Shown piece after piece: positions 37,192 through 47,552 of a stretch of DNA of 64,000 bases. The first letter of the stretch is position 1; the number at the start of each line of letters is the position of its first letter. A model generated the notes under the pieces. It did not search any database. It was not told the DNA's origin and was given only the letters and a program-made list of their open reading frames with translations. A program made the position numbers and the translations under genes. Source of the DNA: Pseudomonas sp. ICMP22404 (GTDB taxonomy: Bacteria; Pseudomonadota; Gammaproteobacteria; Pseudomonadales; Pseudomonadaceae); NCBI RefSeq assembly GCF_006227205.1, contig NZ_VCNG01000001.1, positions 620,001 through 684,000 of the forward strand, given 5' to 3'.

Positions 37192-38586
37192 ATGAGTGGT
37201 ACGCAAACTTCCAACAATCTGGAGCAAGGGCTCAAACCCCGGCATGTGACGATGCTCTCCATCGCCGGCGTGATTGGTGCCGGGCTTTTCGTAGGCTCCG
37301 GTCATGCTATCGCTGCGGCCGGTCCGGCCGTGCTGTTGGCCTACGCCGCCGCCGGTGCATTGGTGGTGTTGGTGATGCGGATGCTGGGTGAAATGGCGGT
37401 GGCTTCGCCGGACACCGGTTCGTTCTCGACTTACGCTGATCGAGCGATTGGTCATTGGGCCGGCTTCACCATCGGTTGGCTCTACTGGTGGTTCTGGGTG
37501 CTGGTGATTCCCCTGGAGGCCAACGCTGCTGCAACCATCCTGCATGCCTGGTTTCCGAATGTGGCCATCTGGGTATTCACTCTGGTCATCACGTTGCTGC
37601 TGACGATCACCAACCTGTTCAGTGTGAAGAACTACGGAGAATTCGAGTTCTGGTTCGCCTTGGTCAAGGTCATAGCGATCATTGGCTTCGTTGTTCTTGG
37701 TACGTTGGCGATCTTCGGTCTTTTGCCCAACAGCCAAGTCAGCGGTGTTTCGCACTTGTTCGACACCCAAAGCTTCCTGCCAAACGGTATGGGCGCAGTG
37801 TTGGGCGCGATCCTGACCACCATGTTTTCGTTCATGGGTACTGAGATCGTGACCATTGCGGCGGCCGAATCGAAGAACCCAGGGCAACAGATTTCCAAGG
37901 CCACCAATTCGGTTATCTGGCGGATCGGCTTGTTCTATCTTGTGTCGATTTTCATGGTCGTATCCCTGGTGCCATGGAATGACCCGCTGCTCGCCAGCGT
38001 GGGCTCTTACCAGACTGTGCTGGAACGCATGGGCATTCCCAACGCCAAGCTGATCGTCGATATCGTGGTGCTGGTGGCGGTGACCAGTTGCTTGAACTCG
38101 GCGCTCTACACGGCGTCGCGCATGATGTTTTCGTTGGGCAAGCGCGGTGATGCACCGGCCGTTGCCCAGCGCACCAACAAGAGCGGCACGCCTTACTGGG
38201 CGGTGATGCTTTCGACCGCTGCGGCGTTCCTGGCGGTGTTTGCCAACTACGTGGCCCCGGCGGCGGTGTTCGAGTTCCTGCTGGCCAGCTCCGGCGCCAT
38301 CGCACTGCTGGTGTATCTGGTGATCGCGTTCTCGCAACTGCGCATGCGCAAGCAACGCATGGCCCGTGGGGAAAAAATCGCCTTCAGCATGTGGTTGTTC
38401 CCAGGCTTGACCTACGCGGTGATCATTTTCATCGTCGCGGCCCTGACCATCATGCTGTTCCAGGAGGCCCACCGTGTGGAGATCCTGGCGACCGGGCTGT
38501 TGAGCCTGCTGGTAGTGGTCTCCGGATTGCTGGTGCAGCGCCGCCGGATTGCAAAAACAGGAAGCCTGGTACAGGCACGCGGCTGA
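37192..38586 (+). CDS. gabP: Amino acid permease, probable GABA permease GabP
   Basis: This APC-superfamily permease (464 residues, about 12 helices) opens with LKPRHVTMLSIAGVIGAGLF, the AAT/GabP consensus, and has FSFMGTEIVTIAAAES in the substrate region and SCLNSALYTASRMMFSLGKR in helix 8. Among AAT permeases it most resembles gamma-aminobutyrate permease. It stands alone between the gyrB terminator and a REPIN, with no GABA catabolic genes nearby, so the substrate is a family inference. Confidence 0.82.
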   Translation: MSGTQTSNNLEQGLKPRHVTMLSIAGVIGAGLFVGSGHAIAAAGPAVLLAYAAAGALVVLVMRMLGEMAVASPDTGSFSTYADRAIGHWAGFTIGWLYWWFWVLVIPLEANAAATILHAWFPNVAIWVFTLVITLLLTITNLFSVKNYGEFEFWFALVKVIAIIGFVVLGTLAIFGLLPNSQVSGVSHLFDTQSFLPNGMGAVLGAILTTMFSFMGTEIVTIAAAESKNPGQQISKATNSVIWRIGLFYLVSIFMVVSLVPWNDPLLASVGSYQTVLERMGIPNAKLIVDIVVLVAVTSCLNSALYTASRMMFSLGKRGDAPAVAQRTNKSGTPYWAVMLSTAAAFLAVFANYVAPAAVFEFLLASSGAIALLVYLVIAFSQLRMRKQRMARGEKIAFSMWLFPGLTYAVIIFIVAALTIMLFQEAHRVEILATGLLSLLVVVSGLLVQRRRIAKTGSLVQARG

Positions 38587-38589
38587 TTT

Positions 38590-38698
38590 GATCGTTCCCA
38601 CGCTCAGCGTGGGAATGCAGCCAGAGACGCTCTGCGTCTCAAAGAGCCGAACGCAGAGCGTCCGTTGAGGCGTTCCCACGCAGAGCGTGGGAACGATC
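38590..38698. repeat. REPIN of the CGTTCCCACGC type
   Basis: GATCGTTCCCACGCTCAGCG at the left is mirrored by CGCAGAGCGTGGGAACGATC at the right. Nested palindromes of the GACGCTCTGCGTC kind lie between them. This is a second REP family, different from the GTGGGAGCGAGC elements elsewhere in the window. It fills the gap between the convergent ends of gabP and the response regulator and could act as a transcriptional barrier. Confidence 0.9.
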
Positions 38699-38701
38699 AA
38701 C

Positions 38702-39436
38702 CTAGCTCGCCACCGATGTTTCGCTTCCCGCCGTCACACTCTCCAACCGATACCCATACCCATAAATCGTCAACAACTGCCAACCTCGGTCCGCCGTCAG
38801 GCCCAGCTTGTTGCGTAGGCGATAGATGTGGGTGTCGAGCGGACGGGACGAGGACATTTCTTCGTGGGTCCAGAATCGCTCGTAGAAATATTCCCGGGAC
38901 AGTGGGCGACCCAGGTTGGCGAACAGGCAACGGGCCAGGCGGTATTCCCGTTCGGTCAGGCTGATCGGGATACCGGCTCGGGTTACGGTCAGCTCGGCGT
39001 CGTCGAAGGCCAGGTCGTTGAACACCAGCACGTCGCTGGCCGGAGCGCGTTGCAGGTTATGACGACGCAACACCGCGGTGACCCTGGCCTTGAGCTCGTT
39101 GGGCCTGAAGGGTTTGCTCACGTAATCGTCGGCGCCGGCATTGAGCGCCTGGACGATGTCGTGTTCGCCGTCCCGGCTGGTGAGCATGATGGCGGCCGGT
39201 GGCGCATCCATGTGCTCGCGGGTCCAACGCAGCAGTGAAAGGCCGCTGATATCGGGCAGTTGCCAATCGAGGATCAGCAGGTCGAAGGTCTCCCGCCGCA
39301 GTTGCCGCAACAGGTCTTCGCCACGTTCGAAACTGTGCAGGGTCCAGGTTTGCTCACCCCTGCCGGGGATCTGTTGCAGTGTCTGTTCCACCCGGCGCAG
39401 CTCGGCCGGTTCGTCATCCAGTATGGCGACACGCAT
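38702..39436 (-). CDS. OmpR-family response regulator
   Basis: This two-component regulator (244 residues) has an N-terminal receiver with acidic pair LDDE, phosphoacceptor Asp in DLLILDWQLPD, and KPF lysine, followed by a winged-helix output domain (LTEREYRLARCLFANLGRPL, DTHIYRLRNKLG, TIYGYGYRLE). The ATG at 39436 (MRVAILDDE) begins at the receiver; a longer frame adds 20 residues without homology. It is divergent from the kinase at 39649 and is its probable partner. Confidence 0.92.
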   Translation of the reverse strand: MRVAILDDEPAELRRVEQTLQQIPGRGEQTWTLHSFERGEDLLRQLRRETFDLLILDWQLPDISGLSLLRWTREHMDAPPAAIMLTSRDGEHDIVQALNAGADDYVSKPFRPNELKARVTAVLRRHNLQRAPASDVLVFNDLAFDDAELTVTRAGIPISLTEREYRLARCLFANLGRPLSREYFYERFWTHEEMSSSRPLDTHIYRLRNKLGLTADRGWQLLTIYGYGYRLESVTAGSETSVAS

Positions 39437-39648
39437 GGGACGCGATTCCTTGATCTCGAAAGTAACGGACATCATCAGGGGCACGCAATCTGCCATTTTT
39501 ATTGCCGTTCCCCTGTCGCAGGCTGCGACAATACCGGCTCACGGCGCAGAGGGAAAGGCAACCGCACGCCGCCCATCGAGTCCGCTATAGTCTTGGGCTT
39601 CACATCAAACAAGAAGCCACTCCTCTCTCATGTTCGGTCAGGGCATCC

Positions 39649-41187
39649 ATGAGTCATCCGCGTCGCAGTGAAAGCCGTGAACCCACCCAGGCCCAGCGAT
39701 TGTTTCGTCAGTTGGTGCGGGAATGGTTGTGGATAAGTCTGCTGCTGTTACCGGTGACGGCGCTGTTGTCGCTCAGTGTCCAATCGGCTCGCCATGGATC
39801 GAGCGTCGTATTATCGGTGTGCCTGGTAGCCTGCGTGCTGGGACTTTTACTGCTGCGCCCTCACTTGGCCCTGTGGACAATGGTGGGTGGCATGGCGGCG
39901 GCATTGTCGATCAGTGCTGTGCTGGCGTTAGAGGGCTGGTGGTGGTCGCCGCTGGCGAGTGTATTGGGCATGCTGTTTGGCTACCTGATCTGGAACTGGC
40001 GACGCCTGAGCGTGGTGCTGGCCTATTTCGGCTGGGAGCTGGCGCGCCTGGACGCGGAGCCGAAAGTATTTCCGGAACGCCGACGCACCCCCTACACCGG
40101 CAGTGACCGCCTGCAGGGCCAGATCATGGCCCTGGAACAGGCCATGGGCAGGACCCGCGACACCCGCCGCTTCATTGCTGACGGCCTGGAATACCTGCCC
40201 GTCGCGACCATGATCAGCGATCCGCAAGGCCGGATATTGCTCGGTAACCGCAAGGCCCGGGATCTTTTCGGTCATGTCCTGGCAGGCGGCGATGTGCTGG
40301 AACAGCTTGTGCAACTGGGGTACCCAGCGCTGGAGCGTGAACCCCATCACCGGTTATCCACACTGCCCTTGGTGGAGTTTCGCGACACTCGCGAACGCAG
40401 CCTGCGCCTGGAGCGTGCCCCGCTCATGCCGGTGGACGGTGATACGCCCATTGGCTGGTTGCTGAGCCTTATCGACCTGAGCGCCGAGCGAGAAGCCGAA
40501 GAGCAGCGCAGCGTGATGTTGCGTTTTCTCTCCCACGACTTGCGTGCCCCCCACTCGGCGATCCTGGCGTTGCTCGACGTGCAGCGGCATCAGACGGGAG
40601 GAAGTAATCTGCTGTTCGATCAGATCGAGCGTCAGGTTCGTCGTGCCCTGGACCTGACCGATGGCTTCGTGCAACTGGCCAAGGCGGAATCCGAAGCGTA
40701 CCAATTCCAGCCGACCCTGTTCGCCATGCTGATTCTGGATGTGCTGGACCAGGCGTTACCCATTGCCCAGGCCAAGCGCATCCAACTGACTCATGCCGTG
40801 GATGATGAAGAAGCGATGGTGAGGGCGGATCAATCCCTACTGACCCGTGCGCTGTTCAACCTGCTGGAAAATGCCATCAAGTACAGCGCGCCCGATAGCT
40901 GGATTTCGTTGGTGGTTCGCGGCGCGGAGGGTTGGTTGATCTGTGAAATCAGCGACCAGGGCAAAGGCATTGGTGTCGATGAGCTTCCCGATCTGTTCAG
41001 TCAGTATCGGCGGTTCTCGTCGGCCCACGGCGTGGATGGGATTGGCTTGGGATTGTCGATGGTCAAAGCCGTGGTGGACCGCCATGGGGGACAGATCGAA
41101 TGTCACAGCGTGGTCGGTGAAGGTACGACGTTCAGCTTGCGGTTTCCCTTGCTGGGGGACGAAGCGGAAGATCGCAACCTTCTATAG
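39649..41187 (+). CDS. Sensor histidine kinase with PAS domain, apparently lacking a CHASE2 ectodomain
   Basis: In 512 residues I see membrane helices at about 25-42, 52-70, 73-94 and 97-116, a PAS-like domain (about 175-275), the H-box RFLSHDLRAPHSAILALLDV with His296, and a complete ATPase domain (LLENAIKYS, DQGKGIG, GIGLGLSMVKAV). CHASE2 kinases of Pseudomonas end in the same helix cluster and EWELARLDAEPK-like linker but carry about 300 extra residues after the first helix; here helix one runs straight into helix two. The frame is open upstream; the ATG at 39649 is my choice and has only a weak ribosome binding site. Confidence 0.88.
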   Translation: MSHPRRSESREPTQAQRLFRQLVREWLWISLLLLPVTALLSLSVQSARHGSSVVLSVCLVACVLGLLLLRPHLALWTMVGGMAAALSISAVLALEGWWWSPLASVLGMLFGYLIWNWRRLSVVLAYFGWELARLDAEPKVFPERRRTPYTGSDRLQGQIMALEQAMGRTRDTRRFIADGLEYLPVATMISDPQGRILLGNRKARDLFGHVLAGGDVLEQLVQLGYPALEREPHHRLSTLPLVEFRDTRERSLRLERAPLMPVDGDTPIGWLLSLIDLSAEREAEEQRSVMLRFLSHDLRAPHSAILALLDVQRHQTGGSNLLFDQIERQVRRALDLTDGFVQLAKAESEAYQFQPTLFAMLILDVLDQALPIAQAKRIQLTHAVDDEEAMVRADQSLLTRALFNLLENAIKYSAPDSWISLVVRGAEGWLICEISDQGKGIGVDELPDLFSQYRRFSSAHGVDGIGLGLSMVKAVVDRHGGQIECHSVVGEGTTFSLRFPLLGDEAEDRNLL

Positions 41188-41342
41188 AAACGGTTCCAGG
41201 CAGCGAATCGCTCAGGCGCTATAAAAAACTTATGCACCTTCAGACTGGTTTTATGTTTTTAAGAAATATGCATTAAAAACAATCAGTTACAAGATAAAAG
41301 CTGTGTTTATCGAATAAACGGTACACAGCTTATCCACAGATA

Positions 41343-42122
41343 TCAGACAGCGAGTTGATCCGTAGCCGCCGGTGTCGTGGGGGTCGGGGGGAGCGAGCCC
41401 ATGTCCCGCTGGGTCTGTTCGTTCCAGGCCTGGACCCGGTCGTTGAGGTCGGCAATGGCGCGGGGCCCACTGCCTTGGGCATACATTGGCTCGCCGATGA
41501 CCACGGTGATGGTCCCTGGCGTCCTGATCCAGCCAGCCTTGGGCCAGAATTTGCCGGCATTGTGTGCAATCGGCAATACAGGCAGATCGGCATTCACCGC
41601 CAATGCCGAACCGCTGCGGGAAAACTTGCCGACCGTGCCGTACGGCACGCGGGTACCTTCCGGGAAGATCAATACCCAGACGTTGTCCTTGAGCAGCTCG
41701 TCGCCCTTCTTCGCCACTTGCTTGAGCGCAGCCTTGGGATTGTCGCGATCGATAGCAATCGGCCGCAGCATCGCCATGGCCCAGCCGAAGAACGGTACGA
41801 ATAACAGTTCACGCTTGAGCACCTGGCTCAGCGGCTCGAAATAGGCCGACAGGAAGAACGTCTCCCAGGTGCTCTGATGGTTGGACTGGATCACGCAGGG
41901 CCGCTCAGGCACGTTTTCGGCGCCCTTCACTTCATAGCGAATACCCAGGAACACTTTGCTTAACCACAGTGCGCAACGGCACCAGTACACGTTGATGAAG
42001 CGGTAGCGCGCCTTGAACGGCATGAAAGGCGCGACAAAAAAACTCAGGGAGCACCACAACAAGGAACTGGTGCCCAACAGCAGGTAAAAGAGAAAAGATC
42101 TGATGGCCTGCAATATCGACAT
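41343..42122 (-). CDS. 1-acyl-sn-glycerol-3-phosphate acyltransferase (LptA/PlsC type)
   Basis: It should acylate lysophosphatidic acid to phosphatidic acid at the inner membrane. The acceptor motif is NHQSTWE, an H-x4-E variant of the usual H-x4-D, and LLFVPFFGWAMAMLRPIAID plus FPEGTR mark the remaining family blocks. A membrane anchor lies at about residues 8-38. The start at 42122 (MSILQAIRSFLFYLLLG, 259 residues) matches P. aeruginosa LptA; an upstream ATG adds 18 residues. Its position beside gmhB matches other pseudomonads. Confidence 0.9.
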   Translation of the reverse strand: MSILQAIRSFLFYLLLGTSSLLWCSLSFFVAPFMPFKARYRFINVYWCRCALWLSKVFLGIRYEVKGAENVPERPCVIQSNHQSTWETFFLSAYFEPLSQVLKRELLFVPFFGWAMAMLRPIAIDRDNPKAALKQVAKKGDELLKDNVWVLIFPEGTRVPYGTVGKFSRSGSALAVNADLPVLPIAHNAGKFWPKAGWIRTPGTITVVIGEPMYAQGSGPRAIADLNDRVQAWNEQTQRDMGSLPPTPTTPAATDQLAV

Positions 42123-42202
42123 AGCGGCATTTACCGTTGCGGGCAATGCCCGCCTGTTCAAGCGCTTCCCGAACAATCCTTGATCAGGATGTCTTGGGAG
42201 CT

Positions 42203-42736
42203 CTAATTGTGGATAAGTTCAGCGGCAATCGCCGCCAGGTCGTCAAAAATCAGGGTGCCTACCGGTAGGGTCTTGCCCAGAGTCTTCTCGCCTTTCCCGG
42301 TTTTTACCAAAACTGGCTGACAATCGACGGCCTTGGCCGCCTCCAGGTCACCGAGGCTGTCGCCGACGAACCAGACGCCCGCCAGCGGCACAGCATAATG
42401 CTCGGCAATGGCCTTCAACATGCCCGGTTTGGGTTTGCGGCAATCGCAACCTTCATCCGGCCCATGGGGGCAATAGACGATCAGCCCGACTTCGCCGCCC
42501 TGCTCGGCCACCAGGGCGCGCAAGCGCTCATGCATGGCGTCGAGGACCGCGAGGTCATAGTAACCGCGGGCAATGCCCGACTGGTTGGTGGCAACCGCCA
42601 CCGTCCAGCCGGCCTTGCTCAACTGCGCAATGGCTTCGATCGAGCCGGGGAGCGGCAACCACTCCTCCACCGATTTGATATAAGCGTCGGAGTCGTGATT
42701 GATCACCCCGTCCCGATCGAGAATCAGCAGTTTCAA
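42203..42736 (-). CDS. gmhB: D-glycero-D-manno-heptose-1,7-bisphosphate 7-phosphatase GmhB
   Basis: It removes the 7-phosphate in ADP-heptose synthesis for the LPS inner core. The HAD nucleophile motif LDRDGVINHDSDAYI is at the N-terminus, and the zinc loop CPHGPDEGCDCRKPKPGM with its His and Cys ligands is intact. Length is 177. It follows glyS by 3 bases. Confidence 0.95.
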   Translation of the reverse strand: MKLLILDRDGVINHDSDAYIKSVEEWLPLPGSIEAIAQLSKAGWTVAVATNQSGIARGYYDLAVLDAMHERLRALVAEQGGEVGLIVYCPHGPDEGCDCRKPKPGMLKAIAEHYAVPLAGVWFVGDSLGDLEAAKAVDCQPVLVKTGKGEKTLGKTLPVGTLIFDDLAAIAAELIHN

Positions 42737-42739
42737 GGT

Positions 42740-44794
42740 TTACCCCAGCAGCGAAATGTCGGCGACGCCGAGGAACAGACCCCGCAGACGCGACAGCAGT
42801 GCATAACGGTTGGCCCGTACGCTGGCGTCTTCGGCATTGACCATCACTGCCTCGAAGAACGCATCCACCGGTTCACGCAGTGCCGCCAAGCGTGCCAGGG
42901 TTTCGCTGTACTGACGTGCCGCGGCCATCGGCTGTACTGCCTGGTCTGCCTGCTGGATCGCCGAATACAGAGAGAACTCGTTGGCGTTGTCGAAGTATTT
43001 GGCTTCGACGGTGGCCGCGATATTGCCTTCGGCCTTGCTCAACAGGTTCGACACACGCTTGTTCACCGCGGCCAATGCTGCCGCTTCCGGCAGTTTGCGG
43101 AAGGCCTGGACGGCTTGCACGCGCTGGTCGAAGTCCAGGGCCGAACCCGGCTTCAGGGCGCGCACCGACAGGTAGGTGGCGACGTCGACGCCTTCATCTT
43201 CATAACGCGCGCGCAGGCGGTCGAAGATGAACTCCAGCACCGCATCGGCCAGGCCGGCGGCCTTGACCTTGCTGCCGAACGCGTTGACGGTGAAGGCCAC
43301 CGCGTCGTTCAGGTCCAGGTCCAGCTGCTTGTCGATGAGGATCCGCAACACACCCAGCGCCGCGCGACGCAGGGCATAGGGGTCCTTGCTGCCGGTGGGC
43401 AGCATGCCGATGCCGAAGATGCCGACCAGGGTGTCGAGCTTGTCGGCGATGGCCACGGCCGCACCGGTCAGGGTGGTCGGCAGTTCGGCGCCGGCGCCGC
43501 GGGGCATGTACTGCTCGTTCAGCGCCAGGGCGACGTCCTGCGGCTCACCGTCGTTGAGGGCATAGTAGTAACCGGCGATACCTTGCATCTCCGGGAACTC
43601 ACCGACCATCTCGGTGGACAGGTCGCATTTGGACAGGATGCCGGCACGAGCCGCGCGCTGGGCGTCGCCGCCGATGCGTGGGGCAATGAAGGCCGCCAAC
43701 TTCGAAACGCGCTCGGCCTTGTCGTAGACGCTGCCGAGTTTTTCCTGGAACACCACATTTTTCAGGCGTTCGTTGAAGCTTTCCAGCGGTTGCTTCTTGT
43801 CTTGCTTGAAGAAGAATTCGGCGTCGGTCAGGCGCGGGCGAACGACTTTTTCGTTACCGGCGATGATCTGCTGCGGGTCCTTGCTTTCGATGTTGGCAAC
43901 CGTGATGAAGCGCGGCAGCAACTTGCCGTCGGCGTCCAGCAGGCAGAAATACTTCTGGTTGTCCTGCATGGTGGTGATCAGCGCTTCCTGCGGCACTTCA
44001 AGGAAACGTTCCTCGAACGAGCACACCAGCGGCACCGGCCATTCCACCAGCGCGGTCACTTCGTCCAGCAGGCTTGGTGGCACGATGGCGGTGCCTTCCT
44101 GGCGGGTGGCCAGCTCTTCGGTGCGCTTGCTGATCAGCTCGCGGCGCTCGTTGGCATCGGCCAGCACGTAGGCGGCACGCAGGTCGGCCAGGTAGTTGGC
44201 CGGCGAGGTGATGCGTACGCTTTCCGGATGATGGAAGCGGTGACCGCGAGAATCGCGACCGGCCTTCTGGGCCAGGATCGTGCAGTCAATGACCTGGTCG
44301 CCGAGCAGCATGACCAGCCATTGGGTCGGACGGACGAACTCTTCCTTGCGCGCGGCCCAGCGCATGCGCTTGGGAATCGGCAAGTCATTGAGGGAGTCTT
44401 CGACGATGGTCGGCAGCAGGCTGGCAGTCGGCTTGCCCTTGATGCTCTGGCTATAGCGCAGCTTCGGGCCGCTCTGGTCGATTTCGCTCAGGTCCACGCC
44501 ACACTTCTTGGCGAAGCCCAGGGCAGCCTGGGTCGGATTGCCATCGGCGTCGAACGCGGCCTGGCGTGGCGGGCCGTCGAGGTTGATGCTGCGGTCCGGC
44601 TGCTGGGTCGCCAGGCCGGTGATCAACACGGCCAGGCGGCGCGGCGCGGCGTAGACGTGCTTGGTTTCGAAGTTCAGGCCGGCAGTTTGCAGGCCTTTTT
44701 CGATACCGGCCAGGAACGCATCGGCCAGGGTATTCAGGGCTTTGGGTGGCAGTTCCTCGGTGCCCAGTTCAACCAGAAAATCTTGAGCACTCAT
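42740..44794 (-). CDS. glyS: Glycyl-tRNA synthetase beta subunit GlyS
   Basis: This subunit (684 residues) of the alpha2beta2 glycyl-tRNA synthetase binds tRNA. The opening [20 protein letters not shown] and the HD-like and anticodon-binding C-terminal regions match the family. Its ATG overlaps the glyQ stop by 4 bases (44791-44794), so translation is coupled and balances the two subunits. Confidence 0.97.
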   Translation of the reverse strand: MSAQDFLVELGTEELPPKALNTLADAFLAGIEKGLQTAGLNFETKHVYAAPRRLAVLITGLATQQPDRSINLDGPPRQAAFDADGNPTQAALGFAKKCGVDLSEIDQSGPKLRYSQSIKGKPTASLLPTIVEDSLNDLPIPKRMRWAARKEEFVRPTQWLVMLLGDQVIDCTILAQKAGRDSRGHRFHHPESVRITSPANYLADLRAAYVLADANERRELISKRTEELATRQEGTAIVPPSLLDEVTALVEWPVPLVCSFEERFLEVPQEALITTMQDNQKYFCLLDADGKLLPRFITVANIESKDPQQIIAGNEKVVRPRLTDAEFFFKQDKKQPLESFNERLKNVVFQEKLGSVYDKAERVSKLAAFIAPRIGGDAQRAARAGILSKCDLSTEMVGEFPEMQGIAGYYYALNDGEPQDVALALNEQYMPRGAGAELPTTLTGAAVAIADKLDTLVGIFGIGMLPTGSKDPYALRRAALGVLRILIDKQLDLDLNDAVAFTVNAFGSKVKAAGLADAVLEFIFDRLRARYEDEGVDVATYLSVRALKPGSALDFDQRVQAVQAFRKLPEAAALAAVNKRVSNLLSKAEGNIAATVEAKYFDNANEFSLYSAIQQADQAVQPMAAARQYSETLARLAALREPVDAFFEAVMVNAEDASVRANRYALLSRLRGLFLGVADISLLG

Positions 44795-45744
44795 TGTGCA
44801 GCCTCCAGCTTAGCCAACACTTCATCACGCAGGTCCGGGGTCGCCATCGGGAAGCCCAGCTTGGCACGGGCCATCAGGTAGGCTTGCGCGACGGAACGCG
44901 CCAGGGTGCGTACACGCAGGATGTATTGCTGGCGCGCCGTCACGGAAATCGCCCGACGTGCGTCCAGCAGGTTGAAGGTATGGGAAGCCTTCAACACCAT
45001 TTCATAGCTCGGCAACGGCAGCGGCTGGTCCAGTTCGATCAGGCGCTTGGCTTCGCTTTCATAGAAATCGAACAGTTCGAACAGTTTGTCGACGTTGGCG
45101 TGTTCGAAGTTGTAGGTCGACTGTTCCACTTCGTTCTGGTGGAACACGTCGCCATAAGTCACTTTGCCGAACGGGCCGTCGGCCCATACCAGGTCGTAGA
45201 CCGAATCCACGCCTTGCAGGTACATGGCCAGGCGTTCCAGGCCGTAGGTGATCTCGCCGGTGACCGGGTAGCACTCGATGCCGCCGGCCTGCTGGAAGTA
45301 AGTGAACTGAGTCACTTCCATGCCGTTGAGCCAGACTTCCCAACCCAGGCCCCAGGCGCCCAGGGTCGGCGATTCCCAGTTGTCTTCGACGAAACGGATG
45401 TCATGCACCAGCGGGTCGAGGCCCACGCGCTTGAGGGAGCCCAGGTACAGTTCCTGGAAGTTTTCCGGGTTCGGCTTCAGGACCACCTGGAACTGGTAGT
45501 AGTGCTGCAGACGGTTCGGGTTTTCGCCGTAGCGGCCGTCAGTCGGGCGGCGGCTGGGCTGCACGTAGGCGGCGTTCCAGGTTTCCGGGCCGATGGCACG
45601 CAGAAACGTGGCAGTGTGGAAAGTGCCGGCGCCTACTTCCATATCGTAGGGCTGAAGTACCACGCAACCTTGCTCGGCCCAGTATTGCTGGAGGGCGAGG
45701 ATCAAGTCTTGGAAGGTACGCACGGCTGGCGTAGGCTGGCTCAC
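44791..45744 (-). CDS. glyQ: Glycyl-tRNA synthetase alpha subunit GlyQ
   Basis: This is the class II catalytic subunit (317 residues) that makes glycyl-adenylate. The opening [20 protein letters not shown] and the blocks [20 protein letters not shown] and [20 protein letters not shown] are diagnostic. I use the GTG at 45744 ([10 protein letters not shown]), preceded by an AGGTGA ribosome binding site, because the longer frame runs through the divergent tag gene. It is divergent from tag with 81 bases between starts. Confidence 0.96.
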   Translation of the reverse strand: MSQPTPAVRTFQDLILALQQYWAEQGCVVLQPYDMEVGAGTFHTATFLRAIGPETWNAAYVQPSRRPTDGRYGENPNRLQHYYQFQVVLKPNPENFQELYLGSLKRVGLDPLVHDIRFVEDNWESPTLGAWGLGWEVWLNGMEVTQFTYFQQAGGIECYPVTGEITYGLERLAMYLQGVDSVYDLVWADGPFGKVTYGDVFHQNEVEQSTYNFEHANVDKLFELFDFYESEAKRLIELDQPLPLPSYEMVLKASHTFNLLDARRAISVTARQQYILRVRTLARSVAQAYLMARAKLGFPMATPDLRDEVLAKLEAAQ

Positions 45745-45825
45745 GAAATTCACCTGTTTCTTGGGCTGCGATTTAAAGAGCGGGAGTATACCCGATTCGT
45801 TCGTGCGCACGCCCCCTGGAGCCTT

Positions 45826-46383
45826 ATGCCACGCTGCTTTTGGTGTTCCGAAGATCCGCTGTACATGGCCTATCACGATCAGGAGTGGGGGACGCCGCTG
45901 CGCGATGCGCAGGGTTTGTTCGAGTTGCTTTTGCTCGAAGGGTTCCAGGCCGGGCTGTCCTGGATCACCGTGCTGCGCAAACGCGCCCGTTACCGCGAGG
46001 TGTTGTACAACTTCGACGTACAGCGGGTGGCGCAGATGAGCGATGCCGAAATCGAGGACCTGATGCAGGACCCCGGCATCATCCGCAACCGCCTCAAGCT
46101 CAAGGCTGCGCGCCGCAACGCCCAGGCCTGGCTGGCCCTGGAAGACCCGGTGGCGTTCCTCTGGTCGTTCGTCGGCGACAGGCCCCTTATCAACCATTTC
46201 AAGGACCGCACCGAAGTGCCGGCCATCACTCCCGAAGCCGTGCAGATGAGCAAGGGCCTGAAAAAGGCCGGCTTCACCTTCGTCGGGCCGACCATTTGCT
46301 ACGCCTTCATGCAGGCCTCGGGGATGGTCATGGACCACACCCAGGACTGCGACCGCTACGCCGAGCTGGCAAACGGCGGTTAG
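45826..46383 (+). CDS. tag: DNA-3-methyladenine glycosylase I Tag
   Basis: It excises 3-methyladenine from alkylated DNA. The 185-residue protein has all four zinc ligands at family positions: Cys4, His17 (MAYHDQEWG), and the C-terminal His and Cys in [23 protein letters not shown] forms part of the helix-hairpin-helix fold. GGAG precedes the ATG at 45826. It is followed 42 bases later by lpxL. Confidence 0.95.
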   Translation: MPRCFWCSEDPLYMAYHDQEWGTPLRDAQGLFELLLLEGFQAGLSWITVLRKRARYREVLYNFDVQRVAQMSDAEIEDLMQDPGIIRNRLKLKAARRNAQAWLALEDPVAFLWSFVGDRPLINHFKDRTEVPAITPEAVQMSKGLKKAGFTFVGPTICYAFMQASGMVMDHTQDCDRYAELANGG

Positions 46384-46425
46384 AATAGCCGGCTCGCAAC
46401 ACGCCCATGAATTCAGGAGTGACCT

Positions 46426-47313
46426 GTGGATAAGTTGAAAGGCGCCTTGCTGGTCGGCGCTCTGCGGTTATTTGCGCTGCTGCCTTGGCGGGCGGTGCAA
46501 GCGGTGGGGTCGGCCATCGGCTGGCTCATGTGGAAACTGCCCAACCGCTCCCGCGACGTGGTGCGGATCAACCTCGCCAAGTGCTTTCCCGAGATGGACC
46601 CGGCCGAGCGCGAACGCTTGGTGGGCCAGAGCCTGAAGGACATCGGCAAATCCCTGACCGAAAGCGCCTGCGCCTGGATCTGGCCGGCCCAGCGCTCCAT
46701 CGAACTGGTGCGCGAAGTCGAGGGCCTGGAGGTATTGAAAGAAGCCCTGGCGTCCGGCAAGGGCGTGGTGGGCATCACCAGCCACCTGGGCAACTGGGAA
46801 GTGCTCAACCACTTCTATTGCAGCCAGTGCAAACCGATCATTTTCTACCGCCCGCCCAAGCTCAAGGCGGTGGATGAACTGCTGCAAAAGCAGCGGGTAC
46901 AACTGGGCAACAAGGTCGCGGCGTCCACCAAGGAAGGCATCCTCAGCGTCATCAAGGAAGTGCGCAAGGGCGGCCAGGTGGGTATCCCCGCCGACCCGGA
47001 ACCGGCCGAATCCGCCGGCATCTTCGTGCCCTTCTTCGCCACCCAGGCCCTGACCAGCAAGTTCGTCCCCAACATGCTCGCCGGCGGCAAGGCCGTCGGC
47101 GTCTTCCTCCACGCGCTGCGCCTGCCGGATGGCTCCGGCTACAAAGTCATCCTCGAAGCCGCGCCAGAAGCCATGTACAGCACCGACACCGCAACCGCCT
47201 GCGCCGCCATGAGCCAAGTTGTGGAGCGCTACGTGCGGGCGTACCCGAGCCAATACATGTGGAGCATGAAACGCTTCAAGAAACGCCCGCCGGGCGAGGC
47301 GCGGTGGTACTGA
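46426..47313 (+). CDS. lpxL: Lipid A biosynthesis lauroyl acyltransferase, LpxL/HtrB type
   Basis: This inner-membrane enzyme (295 residues) adds a secondary acyl chain to lipid A. The catalytic motif is HLGNWE in [15 protein letters not shown], and [18 protein letters not shown] is a family block. A hydrophobic anchor lies at about residues 6-30. The start is GTG at 46426, after AGGAG; this GTG lies inside a perfect DnaA box (46425-46433). P. aeruginosa has an orthologue in the same place after tag. Confidence 0.92.
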   Translation: MDKLKGALLVGALRLFALLPWRAVQAVGSAIGWLMWKLPNRSRDVVRINLAKCFPEMDPAERERLVGQSLKDIGKSLTESACAWIWPAQRSIELVREVEGLEVLKEALASGKGVVGITSHLGNWEVLNHFYCSQCKPIIFYRPPKLKAVDELLQKQRVQLGNKVAASTKEGILSVIKEVRKGGQVGIPADPEPAESAGIFVPFFATQALTSKFVPNMLAGGKAVGVFLHALRLPDGSGYKVILEAAPEAMYSTDTATACAAMSQVVERYVRAYPSQYMWSMKRFKKRPPGEARWY

Positions 47314-47385
47314 AGGCCTGTTGCTTCATAAGATCGGTCCCACTGGGATTTGTGGTGAATGCAGCGTCTGCTGCACCCAAGAAAC

Positions 47386-47481
47386 CCTGTGGGAGCCGAG
47401 CTTTCTCGCGATGACGGCGACACAGTCAACATCGGTGCAAGCAGACCCACCGCCATCGCGAGCAAGCTCAGCTCCCACAGG
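47386..47481. repeat. REPIN of the GTGGGAGC type
   Basis: CCTGTGGGAGC at 47386 and GCTCCCACAGG ending at 47481 are the outer ends. Inner CTCGCGATG and CATCGCGAG copies mirror each other around a spacer. It is a slightly divergent copy of the 12573 element. Confidence 0.88.
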
Positions 47482-47522
47482 ATTTGGGATGGATGCGATG
47501 TCTGTGAACCGCCCGGAAAAAA

Positions 47523-47552
47523 CTGTGGGAGCGAGCCTGCTCGCGATAGCGC
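47523..47552 (+). repeat. Single REP of the GTGGGAGCGAGC type
   Basis: CTGTGGGAGCGAGCCTGCTC followed by GCGATAGCG is a full single REP without a nearby inverted partner. A shorter degraded fragment (CTGTGGCGAGGGAGCTTCGC) follows at about 47591. Confidence 0.85.

Noticed and set aside
42398..44881. 827-codon plus-strand frame over glyS
   Set aside because: Antisense shadow of glyS and gmhB with composition typical of reverse-frame translation.
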